Shown here piece by piece: positions 37,692 to 47,640 of a stretch of DNA of 64,000 nt. The translations under genes and the position numbers were made by a program. This stretch comes from DATBVX01 sp963724625. GTDB lineage: Bacteria; Pseudomonadota; Gammaproteobacteria; Steroidobacterales; Steroidobacteraceae. The stretch is taken from assembly GCA_963724625.1 (NCBI GenBank), contig CAVRVO010000003.1, positions 487,041 through 551,040 on the forward strand, given 5' to 3'. How positions within the stretch are numbered: the stretch's first letter is position 1; each line of letters starts with the position of its first letter. Under the pieces are notes generated by a model, which made no database searches, was not told the DNA's origin, and saw only the letters and a program-made list of their open reading frames with translations.

Positions 37692-38323
37692 GGCTGCGGG
37701 CGGCGGCCGTGCTCAAATCACTGCGGTACCAGGCACGTATCTGGCGAGCGCGTATCCGGCCTGCGTCGTGGCGACGCCGGATCGTCTTCTATTGGCTCGC
37801 GCGCGATGGCGGTGGCATGTCCTTCTTCGCGATGCTGGCGGTGCCCATCGTCGCACTTACCTCGATCGTAGCGTTCGCCTACTCGGGCCGCTCGCGCGAC
37901 GAGCAAGCCCGCTTGGAGTCAGAGCACAGGCGCGCTCTCGAGCTGCGGTGTCTGGCAGAAAACGTCTACTTCGAGGCTCGCGGGGAGTCCCTGAACGGAC
38001 AGTACGCGATCGCCGAAGTCACGCTCAATCGACTGAGGTCGCCGTATTTCCCGAAGACGATCTGCGGAGTGGTCCACGACACGCGCTGGGACCCGGTACG
38101 CCGCCGCTTCGTCGCGCATTTCTCGTGGACGGAGCTGGACCACAACGAGCCTTGGGGGCTGCCCTGGCAACAGGCAATAGCCGTGGCTACTGCGGTGTAC
38201 AACGATGCCTACATGCCACTCGTGCCCGATGCGCTCTACTACCACGCGACGGGCGTGCAACCATACTGGGCGAGAACCAAGCGGAGCGTCGCGAAGATCG
38301 GCAATCACGTTTTCTATCGATGA
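37688..38323 (+). CDS. SleB-type cell-wall hydrolase, membrane-anchored, third gene of the c-di-GMP operon
   Basis: The 211-residue protein has a basic cytoplasmic start, a single membrane anchor (FFAMLAVPIVALTSIVAFAY, about residues 45-64) and a C-terminal hydrolase_2/SleB domain. That domain shows CLAENVYFEARGE with the catalytic-type Glu, AIAEVTLNRLRSPYFPKTICGVV, and DALYYHATGVQPYWA. SleB enzymes are lytic transglycosylase-like peptidoglycan cutters. The GTG at 37688 overlaps the upstream stop. The anchor suggests it acts on peptidoglycan beside the membrane complex of the operon. The convergent TPR gene starts 72 bases downstream. Confidence 0.85.
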   Translation: MRLRAAAVLKSLRYQARIWRARIRPASWRRRIVFYWLARDGGGMSFFAMLAVPIVALTSIVAFAYSGRSRDEQARLESEHRRALELRCLAENVYFEARGESLNGQYAIAEVTLNRLRSPYFPKTICGVVHDTRWDPVRRRFVAHFSWTELDHNEPWGLPWQQAIAVATAVYNDAYMPLVPDALYYHATGVQPYWARTKRSVAKIGNHVFYR

Positions 38324-38395
38324 GTCTCGCGAAAGGCGGATTCGGCGGTTAGCGGTTAATGTCCGCACGATCGCTGCGAGGAAAGCGCACCTTGC

Positions 38396-40056
38396 TCAGG
38401 TCGTCTTGCCGTGTTCGAGGCGCGCCACTATGGCGGCGAACCGTGGGCTCTCGCGCAGGGTAGTCGAGGTCGCGGTCGGCGCGCACCCAGCCGGCGCTCC
38501 CCGTGCCCGTCTCGACCCAGCGCTCGAGCAGGTCGAGGGCCTTGTCGGTCTCACCGAGACGTGCATACGAGCACGCGCAGTTGTAGAGCGTGTGCGCGGA
38601 GATGGCATGCTGCGCCAGCGAGCGCTCGATCAACGCGAACGCACGCTCGCGCCGTCCCAGGATCGCGTTGGCTGGAGGCACCGTAGTGCATCGCGCGAGC
38701 ATCGTCCGGATAGAGTTCGAGTTGTCGATCGATCACCTCCGCGCAGCGCTCACTCGCCCGGCGGCTGCGCACGCTGTCACCGAGCGATTCATACACTTCG
38801 GCCAACAGGCCGCACGCGGTGAAATTCGTCGGATCGAGCTCGACGTTGCGTTCAAAGAGCCGCGCGGCTTTCGAGAAGTCACTCGTGCTGAACGCGTGGC
38901 GTGCATACCAGTAGTAGACATCGGGTAGATTCGGCCCACGCTCGAGGGCCTCCTCGTACGCCGCGGTGGCCTCATCGTTGAGATTCTGGGCCGAGAGCAG
39001 TGTGCCGCGCGCAACCATGACCTCCGCGAGTCCGGGCTGCAACTCCTCGGCGCGCGTCAATGCCTGCAGTGCCTCCGCGATCTCGGCCGCGTTCTTGAGT
39101 GGATGCCAGAAGATGTTGTCGGCGAGCGCCGTAGCGAATCCGGCGTGCGCCAGCGCGAAGGTGGGATCGATCTCGATCGAGCGACGGAACATCTGGAGCG
39201 AACGCGACCACTCGTGCCCGCGCAGCATTGCGCGCCCGCGCAGATAGAACTCGTACGCATCGATATTGGTTGTGCCGCCGCGATCGAGTTTCTGCTCGTC
39301 CGCGCTCTGGAGGTCCCTCTTGAGGCAGCGCACGATCTGCTGAGCGATCTCTCTCTGGATCGCGAATATGTCCTCGAGCCGCCGGTCAAAACTCTCCGAC
39401 CAGAGGTGGTAGCCATCGCCCGCGCCGATCAGCTGCGCCGTAATGCGGACTCGATCGCCGACCTTGCGAACACTGCCTTCGAGCACCGAGTCGACACCGA
39501 GCGTGCGGCCGATCTCGCGTACGTCGGCAGACTTGCCCTTGAACTGGAAAGCAGACGTGCGCGACGCAATCTTGAGGCCGCGGATGGAGCAGAGCGCGTT
39601 GATGATCTCTTCCGCGATGCCGTCGCAGAAATAGTCCTGATCGCGCTCGGCACTCAGGTCCGCAAACGGCAGGATCGCAAGCGACTTCGCGCCATCGCGC
39701 GTGCTGGTCGTCGCCGCGGCGGGTGTCGCAATCGGCGTGACTCCGCCGGCGGTGGTCACCTTGGGCTTGGATCCGGATGCGTCATTTGCGGGAGCAGTGC
39801 CAGTGCGTTCGATGCCACGCGGCGTCACATCGAACGCCCATGCAAGCGCCAACGCGACCGGGAATCCGAGTGCGACGAGCACGATGACCAGCCGGATCGA
39901 CCACGACGGCAGACCGAGCGGCTCGAAGGTCGCGTCTGCAACCTGGATCAGGAGCCAGGCGACGACCAGGTAAACGGCGGCAACGCGAACGACCTTGCGC
40001 CGTCGCAGTTCGCTCATCCAGGTACCGAACCTCGAGGGGCCGTCCATCACCGGCAT
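38396..40056 (-). CDS. Membrane TPR protein of the adenylate-cyclase-associated/FlgO-like family (two frame breaks)
   Basis: The corrected protein has about 552 residues. After a start such as MSELRRRKVVRVA, two membrane helices lie at VAAVYLVVAWLLIQVA and IRLVIVLVALGFPVALALAWAF. An FlgO-like domain (SLAILPFADLSAERDQDYFCDGIAEEI) follows, then about six TPRs (YYWYARHAFSTSDFSKAARLFERNVELDP). This architecture often accompanies CadC-type or cyclase-associated signalling. The C-terminus is split by one extra base near 38674 and one near 38458-38460. Joined, it continues HYGASANAILGRRERAFALIERSL and ends ARLEHGKTT. The signal it senses is unknown. Confidence 0.8.
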
Positions 40057-40195
40057 ACGCGTTGCATCAGCCCGATTATAGGGGGCGGCGCAGCAGTTGT
40101 GGCGCGGGACTTTCCGGGGCGGACGCCATTGCGACTAGTACCTTGAACGCTTTCCCGTGTGTTCTACTTGCGACCCTGGGCTATCAGGATTCTCA

Positions 40196-41287
40196 ATGAA
40201 CTTGATCCGTATGACCGTCGTCATGCTTGCGCTGGTCGCGAGCCGCTTCGTTCTCCCAATTGCACATGCGCAGGCGCCACCGCAGCCGCCGGCTGCCGCA
40301 CCGCCTCAACCGATGGCCGGCACGTACGAACGCATCACCGTGCACGGCGCCTCTCTGGTCGGCAATCTTGAAGGCGATACTCCCGACCGGATGGTGTCCG
40401 TGTACCTGCCGCCGAGCTACGCAAAGCATCCGCGGGCTCGCTACCCCGTGCTTTATCTCCTGCACGGGTTCACGGATTCCGACAGTTATTGGTACGGACT
40501 GCGCGGCCCGCATTTCGTCAACGTTCAGCGCGCCGTGGATAGGGCCAATGCCGCCGGCGCGATGGAAATGATTATCGTGACGCCCGATGCCTTCACGAAA
40601 TACCAGGGCAGCATGTATTCGAGCTCGGCGACCATCGGCGACTGGGAGGCGTTCATCACCGAGGACCTGGTGACCTACATCGATACGCACTACCGCACGC
40701 TCGCGCAGCGAGCGAGCCGGGGACTCGCGGGCCATTCGATGGGCGGCTACGGCACGATTCGACTCGGTATGAAATATCCGCAGGTGTTCTCGAGCCTCTA
40801 CGCGATGAGCCCCTGCTGCCTCGAAGCCAATCTCGAGCCGAATCCGGAGCTAGTGGCACGCGCAGCGAAGTTGAGCACCTATGAGGAGATCGCCGCCGCG
40901 GACTTCATGACCAAGGCGATGCTCGTTTTGGGCGCCGCCTGGTCACCGAACCCACGCAATCCGCCGCACTTCTTCGACCTGCCCATCGTCGACGGCAAGC
41001 CTGTGCCCGAGACGATCGCAAAGTGGGCGGCGAATGCCCCGCTGACGATGGTGTATCAGTACACACCGAATCTGAAACGGTTCGATACGATTGCGGTCGA
41101 TGCCGGTGACAAGGATCAGCCGATCGCGGACACGGTCCGCGCCCTCGACGGCATCCTGAGCGACTATGGGGTCAGGCACGTGGCCGAGATTTACGAGGGC
41201 GATCACATCAATCGCATCGAGGAGCGCCTCGAAACGAAAGTGCTGCCGTTCTTCGGCGAACACCTCAAGAACCAGAAAGGAAAGTGA
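40196..41287 (+). CDS. Secreted esterase of the esterase D / antigen 85 fold
   Basis: The 363-residue protein has a signal peptide (IRMTVVMLALVASRFVLPIAHA), a Pro-rich linker, and the esterase D-like core: YPVLYLLHGFTDSDSYW, the nucleophile elbow LAGHSMGGYG (Ser near residue 180) and EIYEGDHINRIE with the probable catalytic His. The start MNLIRM at 40196 directly precedes the signal. It is divergent from the TPR protein. Substrates in this family include feruloyl and acetyl esters and siderophore esters, and none can be fixed here. Confidence 0.87.
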   Translation: MNLIRMTVVMLALVASRFVLPIAHAQAPPQPPAAAPPQPMAGTYERITVHGASLVGNLEGDTPDRMVSVYLPPSYAKHPRARYPVLYLLHGFTDSDSYWYGLRGPHFVNVQRAVDRANAAGAMEMIIVTPDAFTKYQGSMYSSSATIGDWEAFITEDLVTYIDTHYRTLAQRASRGLAGHSMGGYGTIRLGMKYPQVFSSLYAMSPCCLEANLEPNPELVARAAKLSTYEEIAAADFMTKAMLVLGAAWSPNPRNPPHFFDLPIVDGKPVPETIAKWAANAPLTMVYQYTPNLKRFDTIAVDAGDKDQPIADTVRALDGILSDYGVRHVAEIYEGDHINRIEERLETKVLPFFGEHLKNQKGK

Positions 41288-41391
41288 ACCGGCGCTCGGC
41301 GCAGAGCGCCGTGCGGGCTATGTACAGGAACGCACAGACGGCATCCTCCCAGCGCTGTACGGTGGCCGTTGACGAACATCCGGAGAATGCC

Positions 41392-41790
41392 ATGTCCAAG
41401 ACAGAACTCGAGCCCGTCTCTACCGAACTATCGCCCCCCATCGCCGCTTTCGTCGAGGCAACTAATGCCCATGACACCCCAGCGTTTCTCGCGACTTTCA
41501 CCAAAGACGCCATCGTCACCGACGACGGACACAACTATCGCGGTGCCACTGAAATCAAAGAATGGAGCGATCGACAATACATCGGCACGCAAGTGATCCT
41601 CGATATCACAGAGGTGGACTGCCGCGACGGAAAGACCGTCGTCACCGCCAACGTGGACGGAAACTTTCCGAAGGCAGGTCTTGCTGATCCCTTCAAGATG
41701 TGTCTCCACTTTGCCCTCGACAATGACAAGATCGCTGCGTTGAGCATGCGTGTGGCAAGCCCATCGGAGCCGAGTACGGTTGCGATCTAG
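41392..41790 (+). CDS. SnoaL-like / NTF2-fold protein
   Basis: The 132-residue protein is a small alpha+beta cone with the family's opening PIAAFVEATNAHDTPAFLATF, the DDGHNYRGATEIKEWSDR middle and a terminal strand. Members act as small-molecule isomerases or hydrolases, or as ligand-binding domains. I chose the ATG at 41392, which has GGAGA six bases upstream. The GTG at 41284 overlaps the esterase stop and is possible but gives a non-homologous lead. Function is not predictable. Confidence 0.75.
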   Translation: MSKTELEPVSTELSPPIAAFVEATNAHDTPAFLATFTKDAIVTDDGHNYRGATEIKEWSDRQYIGTQVILDITEVDCRDGKTVVTANVDGNFPKAGLADPFKMCLHFALDNDKIAALSMRVASPSEPSTVAI

Positions 41791-41853
41791 TCTTGCTGAT
41801 CGCTCGAAAAGCGAGAACGGCGAGGAGGGCGCCATACGTGGCACCCAACAGGA

Positions 41854-43766
41854 CTACGAAGCGGGAACCGCACTATCCGGCAAGACCCGATGATAGATGC
41901 CTATCCGTTGAACGAGCGAGGCAAACCTCGGGTCGGTGTGTAGCGCGTCGAGCATTGGGTCCTGCGCGAGGAAGTTGATCTGCGTCGATCGATCGTCCAT
42001 GGCGCGCTCGAGCCATAGGAACGTATTCTCGGTATCCGCGAGAGCGGCGTAAATCAAGGCGATGTCGTATGCAGCGACGTAGCGCTGCTTCGACAATTTG
42101 AGCACGCGATCCAGCTCCACGAGCGCAGCCTCGCGTCGCCCGCCAGTGCGAACGCTTGCGCGCGGTAGGCGTTGCTACCGGGCATGTGAATCGGATGCTT
42201 GTCGTTTTCAGCAATGGCGCGATCGTAGTCGCCGAGCGCGAGGAGGTCGCGAATCAGAAAGGCGCGCGCATTGTCAGCACGGTCGTCGAGCGCGAGAACC
42301 TGCTCAACGAGCCGCATCGATTCGTCGTAACGTCTCGCGTAGTAGAGGAAATTCCCGGCGGCGGCTCTTGGCGCGAGCCAGAGTGGCTCGAGCTGTTGCG
42401 CCCGTTCCATCGTTGCCAACGCACGATCGGTGTCGCCCTGCATCGCATACAGCAGGCCGCGCCGGTGATGCGCCGACGCCAACGAGGGATCGAGCTGGAG
42501 CGCGCGCTCATACTCTCGGGCGGCACCGTCCCAATCGCGCTCGTATATCATCTTGATGTGCCCCAATGCCGAATGCGCAGCCGCGAGATCCGGATCGATC
42601 GACAGCGCCTTCTCGACTGCACCGCGCGCCTTGGGAAACACGTCATGGGGAGCACGCATGCCGAAGACGCCGAGGATAGCGTAACTGTCGGCAAGACCCG
42701 CGTATGCGAGCGCGTAGTTCGGGTCCCGCGCAATGGCTTGCTCGAAGAAATCGATCGCTTGCAGCAGGCTCGTTTCGGTCTGCCGCGTCCAGGCGAGTCG
42801 GCCGCTCGCGTAGAGCGCGTAGGCTTCCGGATCCTGGGTGTATGGAGCGCCGCGTGCTGGCTCGTTGCCGCCCCAGCGCACCGACAGTGCCTGCGCGACC
42901 CTGGCAGCAATGACGTCCTGCACCTCGAAGATCGTCGTGAAGTCCTGGTCGAAGCTCTGCGCCCAGAGCTGCCGACCGTCGGCCACGCGCAGCAGGCGCA
43001 CCGACACGCGCAACCGATCGCCACGGCGCTGCAAAGAGCCGTCGAGCACCGTGTCGACGCCGAGCTCGCGACCCGCCGCAATCGCATCCTGATCGAGCGC
43101 GGCGTATCGGCGCACCGAGCTCAGCGGGCTGATTGCGCGTGGACTATATCGACCCAAGCTCGAGATCAACGACTCCGTCATGCCCAACTCCAGCGATTCG
43201 TTGCGCTCGGCAGGCAACAGCGGCTTGAAGGGCAGGATGGCCAGGGTCTGGCCGGCAACCGGGCTAGGTTCCCGCGGCCCGCTCCGGATGAAAACCACCG
43301 CGAGTGCCGCAATCGCGACGGTCAGTATTGCTGCGGCCAGGGGGACCAGTCCGATCCGCCTTCGAGCCGAAGCCGGGGCTGCTCCCGATGGCGATGCCAC
43401 GCTCGTCTCCGCTGTACTCGGTGGGGCAGGTTCGTCGCGCCGCGTGACTTTGGCGACGAATCGATAGCCCTTGCGAGAGATCGTGGCGATGTAGCGATTC
43501 TCGCCACGGGTCTCACCCAGCACCTGGCGCAGAGTCGAGACGTTCTGCGTGAGGCTGTTCTCCTCGACGATAACGCCCGGCCATATCGAGCGCAGCAATA
43601 CCTCCTTGTCGAGCGGTTCTCCCGCGTGCTCCACGAGATAGAGCAGGGTGTCGAATACCTTTCCGACGAGCGGGATAGCCTCCCCCGTGTCACGACGCAA
43701 CAAGCGCTGCTGGCCGACGTCGAGAGCGAAATCGCCGAACTCGTAGAGCGCGCGGGTGTGGGTCAT
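41854..43766 (-). CDS. CadC-like winged-helix membrane regulator with FlgO-like and TPR domains (one frame break)
   Basis: The corrected protein has about 637 residues. Residues 5-105 form an OmpR/CadC winged helix (YEFGDFALDVGQQRLLRRDTG ... NRYIATISRKGYRFVAKV), followed by a membrane helix (LVPLAAAILTVAIAALAVVFI), an FlgO-like domain (TLAILPFKPLLPAERNESLE) and several TPRs. The frame breaks near 42131-42136, where one base is missing to continue AGDA...VELDRVLKLSKQRY. Such proteins activate transcription from the membrane in response to periplasmic signals. It is divergent from the di-haem cytochrome gene, a candidate target. Confidence 0.85.
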
Positions 43767-43925
43767 GGGGCGATGGAACCAGCGAATCAGAACAAATCAG
43801 AACTTGTCAGCGACCGGCCAACGATTCTTCCACGGATCCCGATCCACAGTCACGCACCAAAGTTGGATGGGCGCGCGCGAAGCGACGTCCCGATGACGCA
43901 ATCGAGACTGACTGGGGAGAACACG

Positions 43926-45263
43926 ATGAACTCGATACGCACTGCGGTTCTGACATTCCTTATCTTCATGCCGCTGGCAGGCCCCTTGGCCTGGGCCGAC
44001 ACGCCGGCTGCCAGCCAGGACTCCGACCGCCGGTGTGACGGCGAGTCTTGCGCCTCGGTCTTTCGAGGGCTGTTCGGCTTTTTTGATCGTGAGCCGCATG
44101 GCCTCGATGGCAACGGTCGTTCTTGCGCCGACTGCCACATGGCGACGGACCACTTCCAGCTCTCCCCCGCAAGTGCGGAAGCGCGGTTCCAGCGGCTTCA
44201 AAGGCGGCGTGAATGGAATCCGCGTGCCGACGATCCGCTATTCCGGCCGGTAGATGCCGACGACTTTCACACCAACGGAGCAAATGCCGCCGACTTCAGC
44301 AATCTGCGCGAGAACGGCCTGATCCGCATCGTGTTCACGCTACCACCGAATATGAAGCTGATCGATCCGGCGACCAATGCACCGTCCACTGAAACCACGG
44401 TCGATGTCTGGCGCATGGTTCCCAGCGTCCTCAATGTAAAGCTCACCGGCCCGGACGGCCTCAACCCGTGGCCGCGGGACCCGAACCGCTCGGGCGGATA
44501 CCAGTTGGATGCCCGCTTCACGACCCTGCAGGACCAGGCGCTGGGCGCGTTCCTGGCTCACGCAGAAATTCAGAATCCACCCGAGCAGCAGTTGCTGGAC
44601 GATCTGACGGCGTTTCAACGCGTGCTGTTCACGAACGAGCGCGTGCGTGCGCTTTCCGACGCCGTGAGCGCGGGCACGCTACCCTTGCCCGACCCGGACC
44701 CGATACTCAATCCGCTGGAACAGCAGGGCAAGGCGGTGTTCACGCGCGCCTGTGCGCAATGCCACGGCGGCCCCGGGCAGTCGACGCCGCAGGCCCCCGT
44801 CGTGCGCTATCACGACATCTCATCCCAATGTCCGCGGCCGGTCGATACCGTCACGCCCGCTCGCTTCAACTTCCAACCCTGCCCGGCACGCCTCGCGCGC
44901 AACGCCCGCACCTACGAAATCACGCTGCCCACGGGAGCCAAGGTCCGGCGCACCAGTTCCGACCCAGGGCGCGCGCTGTTGACGGGGTTCGCAGGTGTAG
45001 GACCACCTGCAGCCGACGACTGGAACAAGCTGGACATCAACAGTCTGCGAGGGATCAAGAACACAGCGCCGTACTTCCACAACAACAGCGCCGCTACGCT
45101 GGAGGACGTCGTCGATCATTACACGGAGTTCTTCAAGCGTGTGCGGGTGGTCGCTCCGCCCGGAGTCGTTCCGCCGATCCTGTCCACGGACGGCGTGAAT
45201 TTCGACCGGCCGCCGTTGCCGGAGGAGCGGGCGGCGTTGCTGGCGTATTTGCGCAAGCTGTAA
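43926..45263 (+). CDS. Di-haem c-type cytochrome, MauG / cytochrome c peroxidase-like
   Basis: The 445-residue protein has a signal peptide (AVLTFLIFMPLAGPLAWA) and two CxxCH haem-binding motifs: CADCHMATDH near residue 74 and CAQCHGG near residue 277. The second is in a typical KAVFTRACAQCH context. The C-terminal part has LDINSLRGIKNTAPYFHNNSAATLEDVVDHYTEFF, the di-haem peroxidase family signature. The ATG at 43926 is used. The frame extends upstream through the divergent regulator only as a shadow. It should be periplasmic. Confidence 0.88.
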   Translation: MNSIRTAVLTFLIFMPLAGPLAWADTPAASQDSDRRCDGESCASVFRGLFGFFDREPHGLDGNGRSCADCHMATDHFQLSPASAEARFQRLQRRREWNPRADDPLFRPVDADDFHTNGANAADFSNLRENGLIRIVFTLPPNMKLIDPATNAPSTETTVDVWRMVPSVLNVKLTGPDGLNPWPRDPNRSGGYQLDARFTTLQDQALGAFLAHAEIQNPPEQQLLDDLTAFQRVLFTNERVRALSDAVSAGTLPLPDPDPILNPLEQQGKAVFTRACAQCHGGPGQSTPQAPVVRYHDISSQCPRPVDTVTPARFNFQPCPARLARNARTYEITLPTGAKVRRTSSDPGRALLTGFAGVGPPAADDWNKLDINSLRGIKNTAPYFHNNSAATLEDVVDHYTEFFKRVRVVAPPGVVPPILSTDGVNFDRPPLPEERAALLAYLRKL

Positions 45264-45368
45264 CGGTATCTACAAGCTGCGCTATTCATGGGAGTAGCGC
45301 AGCCTCCCCCGAGGATAGACAGGGATCGTGGGTTTCTAGGCTGGGTTCAGTGCATACTCCCTCGCCTG

Positions 45369-47624
45369 ATGGGCAGCGCTTTCAAGACGCGGTTTGCTGG
45401 CCTCGCTGGAATCTATGGGTTGCTCGCTGTGGGATCACTCGTCAACGCGGCCGAGCCTGTTATCGAAGAGGTGATCGTCACCGCACAAAAGCGCACCGAG
45501 AATGTGCAGCATGTCCCGCTTGCCGTTTCCGTAGTTAGCGGTGCGGAACTGGAGCAGATCAGCGCACTCGGTATTGCCGATCTCAGCGAGCTGATCCCGA
45601 GCGTTACCTTTAATACCGGCAGAGAGCTACGCGATAGCTCCATTCGCATACGCGGCGTCGGCACGGATGTGTTCGCGGCGGGTATCGAGCCCAGCGTGTC
45701 CACAGTCATCGACGGCGTCGTATTGGCCCAACAGGGATCGTTCTTCAACGATCTGGGCGATCTGGAGCGCGTGGAGGTGCTGCGCGGACCGCAGGGAACG
45801 CTGTTCGGCAAGAACTCCTCGGCAGGCGCGATCGCCTTCATCACGAAAAACCCAAACTTCGAAGCGCTCGAAGCGAGCTCGAGCGCGCTCGTCGCCGGAG
45901 ACAGTGAGTACCGGGTGAACGGGGTGATTTCGGCACCCTTGTCGCCATCTACAGCCTTCCGTGTGGCTGCGTTCTATCGGCAAAACGACGGTGTCGTGAA
46001 AGATGCCACGACCGGTGCGACGTTCAACGACGTCGAGGCGTATGGTTTCCGCGGCAAGCTCCAATGGCGGCCCGCAGACTCCGTGGACCTGTTGTTGAGT
46101 GTCGACGGTCAGCGCTTCGATTCGAATTGCTGTGCGCTGCCGATACGAGTGGCGAGCACAAATCCCATAGTGCCGCCCACCGGCATTGCAGTTGGACCAC
46201 TGAACGACGTTGTCTCGCTGGGCGGTTCCAACGTCTATGCGAATCAGGAGAACTACGGTGCCTCGCTCACCGCCAACGTCGGCTTGGGCGACTACTCCCT
46301 TACGTACATCGGCGGCGTCCGAGAGTGGACGGCCGAAGGGGATTTCGACATCGACAACACACCCGCGCACATCGTCACCTCGAACTTCAATACCAACGAT
46401 GCGAAGCAGATGTCGCACGAGCTGCGCCTGGTCTCGCCGGTATTCGATCGGGCCGACTTTGTCCTGGGCGTATTCTATTTCGACACCGACGTCCGTCAGA
46501 CTCTCGACCGTCGCGGTACACGGCTCAATCTCATCACGGGCATCAATCCCGACGGAACAGTTCAGTCTCCACCCGGATCGGAGCTGGTGCTGGTCGCCAA
46601 CTCCACGATCAAGACGCAGAACGTCTCGGCTTATGGGCAGGGAAATTTTCGCCCCGCCGATCGATTGACGCTTACCGCAGGCGCCCGCTTCATTGCTGAG
46701 AAGCAGGATCTCGACCTTTTCCGTCCGCTGCCGAGCCCATTCTATGGCCTCGGGGCGTTTGGTCCGGTGTCGGCCGAATACTCGGATGACGCTACGATCG
46801 TTAAAGGGGCGGCTCGGTTCGACTGGACCAACGACTTCGGCACTTACTTGAGCTATTCGACTGGTTACAAGAGCGAGGGCGTACTCAATGCTGCGACCCT
46901 TTCACCAGTCATCTTCGCCGCGCAGCCCCTCGCTGCAGAGACCTCACAGTTGTGGGAGCTTGGCCTCCGTTCGCAGTGGTTGGGAAATCGGCTCACGTTG
47001 AATCTCACGGGCTTCCTGACGAAGTTCGAGAACTACCAGCAACAGGCCTTCGATCCCGCGCTCGCCATCTTTGTCGTCACCAATGCCGGCGAGGTCCACA
47101 CGAACGGTATCGAGTTCGAGTTTGCCTATGCGCCTTCCGAGCGGCTCTCCATCTCCGGAGGGGTGACGTATCTTGACGCGGGGTATGACTTCGAAGCTGG
47201 TCCCTGCTACGCGGGCCAGACTGCCGCGCTCGGCTGTGTCGGAGGCCGCCAGGACCTGCGCGGGGGGTCTTTCGTCAACGCACCGGATCTGCGTTGCACG
47301 GTCCTGGCCCGGTACACACAGCCTGTGTCCGCGTCGTCAAAGGTCTACGGCCAGATGAATTTCCGTTGGCAGGACGAAGTTCAGTTTGCGTACGACCAGG
47401 ATCCACGCTTCATTCAGCCGGCCTATGGCATCGCCGACTTCAAGCTCGGTACAACGTTTGCCGGCGGCCGCTATGACCTGTCGGTCATCGTGAAGAACGC
47501 GTTCGATCAGCAGTACGTCTCGAACGTCATCGCGCAGGGTGCGGCCGGTGGAGGCGCCATTGCCAACGCAATCCCGCGGGACTTTCGTAGATACATCGGA
47601 GCTGAGTTGTCGGTGAGACTGTGA
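45369..47624 (+). CDS. TonB-dependent outer-membrane receptor
   Basis: The 751-residue protein has a signal peptide (FAGLAGIYGLLAVGSLVNAA), a TonB box (EEVIVTAQKR), the plug domain with VLRGPQGTLFGKNSSAGAIAFIT, and a barrel with the C-terminal aromatic-type end (YIGAELSVRL). The ATG at 45369 matches the signal, while the frame upstream has none. It lies 106 bases after the cytochrome gene and 16 bases before a chitinase gene on the same strand. That suggests a chitin-oligosaccharide uptake role, by context only. Confidence 0.92.
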   Translation: MGSAFKTRFAGLAGIYGLLAVGSLVNAAEPVIEEVIVTAQKRTENVQHVPLAVSVVSGAELEQISALGIADLSELIPSVTFNTGRELRDSSIRIRGVGTDVFAAGIEPSVSTVIDGVVLAQQGSFFNDLGDLERVEVLRGPQGTLFGKNSSAGAIAFITKNPNFEALEASSSALVAGDSEYRVNGVISAPLSPSTAFRVAAFYRQNDGVVKDATTGATFNDVEAYGFRGKLQWRPADSVDLLLSVDGQRFDSNCCALPIRVASTNPIVPPTGIAVGPLNDVVSLGGSNVYANQENYGASLTANVGLGDYSLTYIGGVREWTAEGDFDIDNTPAHIVTSNFNTNDAKQMSHELRLVSPVFDRADFVLGVFYFDTDVRQTLDRRGTRLNLITGINPDGTVQSPPGSELVLVANSTIKTQNVSAYGQGNFRPADRLTLTAGARFIAEKQDLDLFRPLPSPFYGLGAFGPVSAEYSDDATIVKGAARFDWTNDFGTYLSYSTGYKSEGVLNAATLSPVIFAAQPLAAETSQLWELGLRSQWLGNRLTLNLTGFLTKFENYQQQAFDPALAIFVVTNAGEVHTNGIEFEFAYAPSERLSISGGVTYLDAGYDFEAGPCYAGQTAALGCVGGRQDLRGGSFVNAPDLRCTVLARYTQPVSASSKVYGQMNFRWQDEVQFAYDQDPRFIQPAYGIADFKLGTTFAGGRYDLSVIVKNAFDQQYVSNVIAQGAAGGGAIANAIPRDFRRYIGAELSVRL

Positions 47625-47640
47625 AGGGCGTGCATCGAGC

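Noticed and set aside
42156..43925. Long in-frame extension of the cytochrome gene to the left
   Set aside because: It overlaps the CadC-like regulator on the other strand and lacks any signal or motif. The signal peptide begins at 43926.
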